From CAZOHG01 sp964579725 (lineage in GTDB: Bacteria; Zhuqueibacterota; JdFR-76; BMS3Abin05), in the NCBI GenBank assembly GCA_964579725.1, contig CAZOHG010000115.1, forward strand, positions 1 through 6,018: DNA of 6,018 nucleotides. The letters are read 5' to 3'. Of the stretch, positions 1-6,018 are shown one piece after another. The notes below the pieces were generated by a model. The model saw only the letters and a list, made by a program, of their open reading frames with translations. It made no database searches and had not been told where the DNA came from. The position numbers were made by a program, and so were the translations under genes. Numbering within the stretch: position 1 is the stretch's first letter; each line of letters begins with the position of its first letter.

Positions 1-1
1 T

Positions 2-2551
2 GCGGTTGATTTGGGGAACACCTCCCTTCACATTTCCGGGGACGGCCTTATTGCGGGAAGCATTTCGAATGTGCTCCCTAATTGTCCCCTCACCTTCGGG
101 CCTTTTGCTTTTCAAAGTACGCAGTCCGCCGTGCACTTTGACACCACGGGCAACAACCAACACATTCTGTTGGATTTGGGGGGAACCATCCAATTGCCCG
201 CACCCGACGGCGGGAAAATCTCGTCCACCGGGACGATTTTGTACGATTTAATGAACAACAAGTTAGTGGAAGGCGCTTTTGAAATCAACCAGCCCTTTGT
301 GTGGAATCTGCCTCAGGAAAATCCGATTTTCTCCTTTGTGGTGAACCACGCCCGTTTGGACAAAAAGGGACTGATTTTCAACGGCGGCGGTTCTCTGAAG
401 GTGAGCGGAGACAAAACCGTATCCGTGACCTTCGATTCGTTGGGGCTTTCTTTCCCGGACATGAAACCCCAATCGGGACGCGCGACCTTTGCCTCCAATT
501 TCGCCCTTAAAATTTCCAATGGTTCGGAAGGTTTGAACTGGGCCGTGGTGGACACCAACGCCGCCTTGACGGAGGATTTCGGCGTCCTGTTTACGCTGCC
601 CACCGTGTCCATTGTGGACGGAAAGCTTTCCGTCTCGGGGAACGGAAGTGCGAAAATCCGTTACAACGGCCAGCCGCATGGAGGCCTGCACGTCACGTTT
701 TCCGACGATTTTTCCATGGATTGGAGTCCCTTTGGGGTGAAAAGCGGGGAGGCGCAGTTTTTCTTAGATCAGGATTTGCTGGCGACGGTGAATTCTCAGG
801 GCTTTTTGCCCGGGGCGGGCCTGTTGAATTTACTCCCACTTCCGGCCAAATTGCCGCTGCCGGATTCCACCATTGCCTATTTGGCGATTAAAGACGCCAG
901 CGGCCACCTGCGGATTACGACCCAGCAGGTGGAGGGCGGCTACGAGATTTCGGGCAACGACATTCCGTTGGTAGTGCCCGCCCTGGCGCACAACGGCACC
1001 GTGCCGCAGTGGAATATTACGGTGAGCGCCGTCATTAATCCTACGGATTGGAGCCTGGTTTCCGGAAGCATCGGGGTGACCGCCCCGGCCAATCAGTCGC
1101 TTTTGGATCTGGCAAGTTTGGGATTGCCGCTCCAGCTCATGGCGCTGGATTACGGGAATGTGAACGGGCACCCGCAGCTTTTGCTTTCCGCCAAAATGGC
1201 GCTGCCGGAGGCACTCAATGGTGCCGACCTCCGTCTGGACTCTCTGACAGTCAGTTCTTCCGGCATTTCGGGAAGCGCTCACCTGACGCCGGCCAAGGGA
1301 CAGCGCTACTTGCTCAGCCAGGCGCTCGGCGACGCCGCCACGGTGCATTTCAAAGAAATTGCGGCCACGTTTAGCCCCTTTTCGTGCACCATTACCGGAG
1401 CCGTTACCTCTCCCGTTTTTGCCGATTCGTCCATTGCCTTTTCGGGTGCCCTGACCACGTCTTCTTTTCAATTGCAGGCGGATTTAAGCCACGTGGGAAA
1501 ACTTCCTCTCGGTGTCGCAGAGTTTGAACCGCAGTCCATTGACGGAAATCCCGCCATTAGTTTTACGGTGGGTTCCACCTTTCAAATGGTGTTGAACGGA
1601 ATCTTTCGGATTCCGGATTTGAACAACATGGAATTGACCGTCAAACAGCTTAGTGTGGGCTCGGGCGGGGTTTCGGTGGGCAGCATGGACATCTCCGGAA
1701 ATCCGCAGAGTTTCAATTTGTTCGGCAGTCAATTTCAGGTGAACAGTCTGGCTTTCACGTACGAAAACAGCATTTTTTACGCCACCCTCGGCGGGACGTT
1801 CAATTTCATGGAACAAAGCATTTCCTTCTCGGGCCTGAGAATCGGCTCCGACGGCAGCTTTACGGCGCCGAGCGCGGTTTACAACGGTGAATTGGTTATT
1901 GTGGACCCGTACCTGAAAATCAAGCAAATCGGCTTTTCAGGTGATTCCTTGAGTGTGGGCGGCGAGGCGATTTTGCCCGATCCCTTCCTCGACGCGCCGC
2001 AGCCTTTTCATTTTAACGTCGGTAAAAACGGCTTTAGTGGAAACGCCACCATTGCCTTGTTTAAAGAAACCCCGCAGCTTGGCGGCGGCGACCAATCGGA
2101 ACTGGATTTCGGCGGAATCGGCACGCTGGACGTGACCTATTTAGCCCTTAATTTGGATTTCGGCCATTTTCGGGACAGCGAAATTCGAGGCGTGTTCGAT
2201 TTTTACATTCAAAACGATGCCCAAAAACGAGTTCAAATCGGCGAAAACAACGGATCGACCATTACGCCTGGCGTGACCGTTGATTTCCACGGAAATGTCA
2301 ATTGGGGCAGTGTCCAGTTCCCCCAAAGCCTGAGCTTTGACTACAGCGGATTTAACCTCACGCTGAGCAATCTTTCGCTGTCCGGTGGAAATAATTTTGA
2401 ACTTCGGCTTTCGGGCAGCATGGGAATGAATTTGCCCAGTGTGGGCGGCTCGTTGGGCTTCGAAAATTGGGGCTTCAGCAAAAACGGGGTCATTGTGGGG
2501 ACGATTAACGAGGGCAGTTTCACCGTCACCGATCTGGTAACCATTCAGGTT
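2..2551 (+). other. Protein region: N-terminal diverged beta-repeat region (residues 1-850)
   Basis: This part of the giant protein is made of short alternating hydrophobic/polar strands separated by Gly, Asn, Asp and Ser turns, with few charged residues and no clear helices. A weak recurring element is a strand, then a Lys/Ser/Asp-Asn/Asp/Ser-Gly turn, then a hydrophobic residue and often another Gly. Examples centre on Gly123, Gly421, Gly618, Gly677 and Gly829. Phrases of the type 'LSLSGG' and 'ISFSGL' also recur. The pattern resembles elongated beta proteins such as AsmA/TamB-like grooves or beta-solenoids, but the repeats are too diverged for me to set a period or assign a family. The boundaries are approximate and the fold is inferred from sequence pattern alone. 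Confidence 0.55.
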
Positions 2552-5500
2552 AATTCCATTTCCTACAGCGCCTCGCCCACCACGATCAGTCTGGATCGGA
2601 TGCAGGAGTCCTCTGGGAACGCCGCGCCGCAAAAACAAACGGCCAGTGTGAATGTGAAGTGGTATTTTTCCATGGGAGCCAGCCTCACCATTGACAATGT
2701 GGGCGGGGGCGGCATTGACCAATTTCTCCTGTTTGAGGACACCTCCAACAATATTAGTTTCCTCCTCAAACACGCCCACCTCGAACTGGCCGGAACCATG
2801 CAGGTGCAGCTTGATTTGGAATACTTGCAGATGGCCAACGGGTTCAAAATCGGCATTGCGGGGGGTGGAACCTTCGGAAGCGGCCCCGCCGCCATTCAAG
2901 TGGGTGCCGCGGGGAAGATTTCCATGTTTAACGGACAGCCCAGCTTTGGCCTGTTTGCCCTGGTGGGCGGGCAGGTGAAAGTGCCCATTGGCCCCGGCAT
3001 CGTCATGACGGGTTTCGGCGGCGGATTTTTCTACCGGCCAGACACGCACGACATTCAAATTGTGAAGACGTTGTGCGGGTTGGCGGACACGGGCGGAAAG
3101 ATTCACGACCCCGGCAATTTTGCGGTCTTCTTGTTCGGAACCGCTGCCATTGTGGACGATTACGTCATGAAAGGCAGCGCCCTCGTCACGCTGACGAGCA
3201 ATTTTTTCAGCATTGACGCCGAGGTGACGCTGCTGAATATGGGCAATTCCCTGAACGGCAAACTGAACCTGACGTTTGGCATTTCCAGTGCGTACGTCGA
3301 AGGGAATGTGGAAGTCAATTTGGCGGTGGCCAGCTTGCTCAAGGGGAAACAACAAATCAGCTTTTTCTTCTACGGTACCAATGCCTGGGCGGTGAACGGA
3401 ACAGGAGAGATTAAAGTGCTCTCCTTCGTCACGGTGAACGGCGGGTTTTACGTCGGGCCTCCGGGCTTTTTGGTGGACATGAGCATCCAGAAAAAATTTG
3501 ACATTGTGATTGTTTCCGTGAGCGCCGGAATGGACGGCTCCATTTGGTACCAGCAGGGCGTGAGTTGGGGCGGCTATTTTAAGGCGTACATTTCGGCTTC
3601 GGTGGCGGGTGGTGTGGCCAGCGCCAAGGGCTGGATGGAATTTGCGGTGCTCAATACCAACCAATTTTACATTTACGGTGCTGCCGGCCTGCACGTCAGT
3701 GTTTTGTTTGTGATTAATTGGACGGGCAGCGTCTGGGCGAAAATCGAAGGCGGCGGCAATGTTTCAGGGGGATTCGGCAGCGATCCCGATATGGAAAAGC
3801 TGATCGAGGATGCCAAAAAATCGGCTGAGGACATGCAAAACGCTAAAAATGAGGCAGAATCGGCCATGGATCAGGCGAAAGCCAACGCCTCGAATCTGTC
3901 ACCGGAGGAAATTGCCAACGCGGGAGCGGCCTGGATTACGCAGTACAATCACGCGCAAAAACTTCAATTGGTCAACAATATCGAGCCGGGCGGCAGCCAA
4001 TATTCTGCGTTTAGGAACATTTTCAGCAATATTGTCACCAACGGGCTGGATGATTTTCCGAATCGCCAAACGCGCGAAAATTACCTGACCAATTTGCGCT
4101 CCAATGTGGACTCCAAAATTTCGGATCTTTCCAATGCCATTACCAACGTGCAGGGTCAGTTGGGGCAAATCCAAATAACCGTACCCGATTTGCAAACCGT
4201 GGGCGGGGTTTCGTTGGGCGGCAGTCCGCTTTCCGGCGTGGTGATTTTAAGCGACAACGAGCATTTGTCCAAAGCGCAGGTGGAGCAAATGGGCTTCGAT
4301 CTGGACGCGCAGGAGGCGACCAGTCAGCAGCAAGCGCTGGCCGATAACGAATCGCAAATGGCCAATCTGGACGAGAAAATTCACCAGCAAATTAACACAA
4401 TTTGGACGCAATTGGGTCAGATCAGCCAAACACTTGAAAACGCCACGTCTACGATCGGCATGAAAAATCACGCCTTGCTTAATACGTTCTTCCTTTATTA
4501 CAAGTGGTCTATGGATTTTGAAAAAAATCTCTACTATCACTATTCGGAAAATATTGCGGCTTTGAATCAAATCTATAGCACCAGCTATGCCGGTATTGGT
4601 AACTTCAGTTCTGTTATTTCCGCCGAAGCCAACTCACTGGCCAGTGATGCCAATGCCCTGAAACAGAACACGCTAAAACGCAAGCAGCAAGCGCTAAAAA
4701 TGGCCTACTGGGGCGATCAGCAGCAATTCCAGTCCAAGTGGCAGGCGGCGCAGTCCAATATTAACAGTCTGAGCGGCAACAATTTGAAACAGGCCAATAT
4801 TACCGCCGGTATGGAACTTTGGCACGATGTCCCGTTGTCCGGTAACCAGAAATTGAGAGCCGTGGCCCTGGCCAAACGGGATTCCCTCCTGCAGGAATAT
4901 GATCAGAAAATCCAGATGGTGCACACGATGATGGGGCAGGTGGAAGTGCCCATCGACAGCCTGTACAAGATCAAATCTCGCCTGACCGAAATTTTATATG
5001 ATTTGTACGACCAGCTCCGTCAACGGAGTCAAACAGTGATTACCTCCGCCCAAAATATTCAGCCTCCGAGCGGGATGTTCCATCCGTCTATTAGTCAGGC
5101 CTGGCTGACAAGCAAGGTGGTTTTGCTGCAAAGCGTGAATCAAACGCGCCAGCAGGCGGAAAAGATGCTCCACGTTCCTGTCGTGACAAATATTTCCGTC
5201 ACGACCTTTCGAGCACCGGCCTACGCCTCTATTCGAGCGGTGTTCAGTGCAACTCATCCCGACAAAGTGGTGGAGTACAGTTACCAGATTCGAAATGCCG
5301 GGCAAGGAATTGACCCGGGTGCGTGGAATTCGCTGGGCCTCATGACCAGTTTCTACTATTTCTTTTCCAATAGGCAGAACGAACACAACAAAGTGCTGTA
5401 CATTCGGGCGCGGGGTTCCGGCGGGTACACGAACGTCCGCTATGCGCCGTTCACCCTGCATTTTGACGCATGGACGGCCGGCAACAGTTTTCAGGTGGAT

Positions 5501-6018
5501 CAGCCGAACGTGGGAATGACGGAAGACCACACGCCGCCCACAACCCCAGTCGTGAAGATTCCGGCCTATTCGGCCAGCCATTCGCAGATTCACGCCAAAT
5601 GGGAATCGCACGACGACGAATCGGGTGTGACGGAATATTTTTACGCCGTGTACAAATACAACGGTTCCGCGGCCCAATTTAAGAGCAAATATCCGGATGC
5701 TTTGCCTAAAGCGCCTCTTTCCGTTTCGGGCAGTTCGCAATCGGCAGCCACATTTATTTCTGGAATCGGCAATCTGTTTGCCGGTAGCGGGAACTCACCT
5801 ACCGTTCAAACGCCGACACCCGGTACGTTGCCGACTGGAGGCGGAATGGGAGCCGCTACGGGCGGAAGTATTGTGATTCAAAATACCGAAGATATGAACA
5901 ACGCCTTTGAAAATATGTGGCTCGACACGCCCGCCGCTTACGCGAATCCGAATATTCAGGAGTGGATAAAAGTTTTGGATTGGCAATCGGCTCAGGGTCG
6001 GAAAGAAGTGATTATTCG
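2..6018 (+). CDS. Giant beta-rich / coiled-coil / Fn3-like protein, partial at both ends
   Basis: One frame is open from base 2 to the end of the window, giving 2005 complete codons with neither start nor stop inside. The first in-frame ATG (bases 251-253) is not a credible start, because the sequence upstream of it already reads as the same beta-type protein. The order of parts is: diverged beta repeats (residues 1 to about 850), a glycine-rich beta domain (about 879-1259), a helical and coiled-coil section (about 1262-1690), and two fibronectin-III/Ig-like modules (about 1725-1823 and from 1841 on). I count only three Cys (residues 28, 462 and 1025), which suits an exported protein. No signal peptide or sorting signal can be seen, since both termini lie outside. 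I recognise no enzyme motif and no named full-length family. An extracellular or envelope structural or adhesive role is an inference from architecture. An intracellular scaffold cannot be excluded. Confidence 0.95.
2636..3778 (+). other. Protein region: glycine-rich beta domain with GFGGGFFYRP motif (residues 879-1259)
   Basis: This region is still beta-type but richer in Gly, Ala and aromatic residues than the repeats before it. Its landmark is a conserved-looking segment at residues 997-1013, where Gly-Pro-Gly leads into a hydrophobic strand and then GFGGGFFYRP (bases 3011-3040). Before it are strands of the type 'GIAGGGTFG' and 'VGAAGKISMFNG'. After it come long amphipathic strands up to 'AKIEGGGNVSGGFG' at residue 1259. 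Short Gly-rich hairpins with outward aromatics recall large uncharacterised bacterial proteins, possibly those carrying domains of unknown function such as DUF6603, but I cannot confirm any family match from memory. The hydrophobic stretches are short and alternating, so they look like beta strands rather than transmembrane helices. Confidence 0.5.
3782..5071 (+). other. Protein region: helical and coiled-coil section (residues 1261-1690)
   Basis: Composition changes sharply after Gly1259. Residues 1264-1298 form an Ala-rich amphipathic helix, with Ala or Met at 1271, 1275, 1278, 1281, 1285, 1288 and 1292. That is 3-4 spacing with one stutter, typical of a coiled coil. A Gln/Asn/Ser-rich helical stretch follows, then a short break of small residues near 1400-1415 ('VGGVSLGGSPLSG'). 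A second Gln/Glu-rich coiled-coil-like stretch covers about 1420-1483, an aromatic-rich helix lies at 1496-1514, and further Gln/Lys-rich helices reach about 1683. A Pro-Pro near 1688 marks a break, and one more helix (about 1697-1722) leads into the Fn3-like part. The section probably acts as a stalk, spacer or oligomerisation element; that role is inferred. Confidence 0.6.
5174..5470 (+). other. Protein region: Fn3/Ig-like module 1 (residues 1725-1823)
   Basis: About 99 residues with the strand order of a fibronectin-III or Ig-like sandwich. An opening strand ('VVTNISVTTF') is followed by a mid-domain 'VEYSYQI' strand (about 1757-1763) and a Gly-Ala-Trp-Asn turn at 1773-1776. Late strands follow, with 'LYIRARGSGGYTNVRY' (from Leu1799) and a closing 'FTLHFDA'. 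The aromatic-polar-aromatic strand, then Trp, then a Tyr-x-x-x-Ala strand is the usual layout of bacterial Fn3-like modules that follow a viewing-angle motif such as 'EYxYxI...W'. The classic early Trp of eukaryotic Fn3 is not evident. Bacterial modules of this sort are usually spacers or carbohydrate/adhesion accessories outside the cell. Domain limits are approximate. Confidence 0.55.
5522..6018 (+). other. Protein region: Fn3-like module 2, interrupted and cut by window end (residues 1841-2005+)
   Basis: The module opens with a Thr-Pro-Pro linker (from about 1844) and 'PVVKIPAYS'. It then has Trp1867 followed by the characteristic Asp-Asp-Glu-Ser-Gly-Val turn (1871-1876) and the strand 'TEYFYAV' (1877-1883). 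This Trp ... D-x-E-S-G-[VI]-x-E-Y-x-Y-A-V pattern is a strong signature of bacterial Fn3 modules. In ordinary members a short loop of roughly 10-20 residues leads to a Trp-containing strand. Here the probable counterpart, 'IQEWIKVLDW' (Trp1988), arrives about 100 residues later. The module is incomplete at the end of the window. Confidence 0.65.
5663..5944 (+). other. Protein region: low-complexity insertion inside Fn3-like module 2 (residues 1888-1981)
   Basis: About 94 residues sit between the 'EYFYAV' strand and the 'IQEWIKVLDW' strand of the module. The stretch contains a Ser/Gln-rich part, a short hydrophobic Gly-containing piece ('FISGIGNLFAG'), a Pro/Thr/Gly-rich linker (about 1930-1956, bases 5789-5869) and an acidic-Asn part ('NTEDMNNAFENMW'). 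The frame stays open and codon use is like the rest of the gene, so this is a coded insertion and not a frameshift. It is probably a flexible surface loop; its function is unknown. Confidence 0.5.

Noticed and set aside
6..251. 81-codon + strand frame near the window start, and the ATG at 251 as a possible start of the main gene
   Set aside because: The 81-codon frame is out of register with the giant gene and has no domain sense. The ATG at 251 is internal, because the main frame is open and equally protein-like back to base 2.
830..1927. - strand open frames at 830-1471 and 1484-1927
   Set aside because: Both are in the same codon register opposite the + gene and arise from the same codon bias; their products are low-complexity Arg/Gly/His-rich.
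2141..3694. 517-codon open frame on the - strand
   Set aside because: It lies exactly codon-on-codon opposite the real gene. Its openness only reflects the rarity of TTA, CTA and TCA codons in the + strand gene. The deduced protein is rich in His, Arg, Gln and Asn with no domain sense, while the + frame reads as coherent protein without a break.
3680..3730. Possible transmembrane helix at 'GLHVSVLFVINW'
   Set aside because: The hydrophobic run is short, interrupted by His and Asn, and sits among alternating beta strands; it reads as a beta strand rather than a membrane helix.
4994..5740. 248-codon open frame on the - strand
   Set aside because: Same antisense register as above. The + strand here encodes recognisable Fn3-like modules, so the antisense frame is a shadow.
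1..6018. Search for CRISPR arrays, tRNA/rRNA, insertion-sequence ends, promoters and terminators
   Set aside because: No direct repeat/spacer pattern, cloverleaf, inverted terminal repeats or hairpin-plus-T-run was noticed, and the entire window is accounted for by one coding frame.

Overview
The window lies entirely inside one very large protein-coding gene on the + strand. The reading frame that begins at base 2 is open for all 2005 complete codons and runs off both ends. I see no start codon with a credible upstream context, no stop, no second gene, no RNA gene, no mobile element and no promoter or terminator. Residue numbers below count from the codon at bases 2-4 (residue n starts at base 3n-1); they are not numbers in the full protein.

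Layout of the protein. Residues 1 to about 1259 (bases 2-3778) are almost wholly beta-type sequence: alternating polar and hydrophobic residues, with many Gly, Asn, Ser and Thr turns and very few Cys. The first two thirds of this part look like highly diverged tandem repeats. The last third (about residues 879-1259) is more glycine-rich and has a distinctive Gly-Phe-Gly-Gly-Gly-aromatic motif. At residue 1260 the sequence switches abruptly to an Ala/Glu/Lys/Gln-rich helical and coiled-coil section of about 430 residues (bases 3782-5071). After it come two fibronectin-III/Ig-like modules. The second is interrupted by a low-complexity insertion of about 95 residues and continues past the window end.

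Organism. The unbroken long frame, roughly balanced base composition by eye, frequent TTG/GTG/GCC/GGC codons and avoidance of TTA, CTA and TCA point to a bacterium. Giant beta-rich proteins with C-terminal Fn3 modules are common in environmental lineages of the Bacteroidota/Calditrichota/KSB1/Chloroflexota type, but nothing here fixes the phylum. The likeliest role is a secreted or envelope-associated structural or adhesive protein. That is an inference from architecture; no catalytic motif was recognised and no specific function is claimed.
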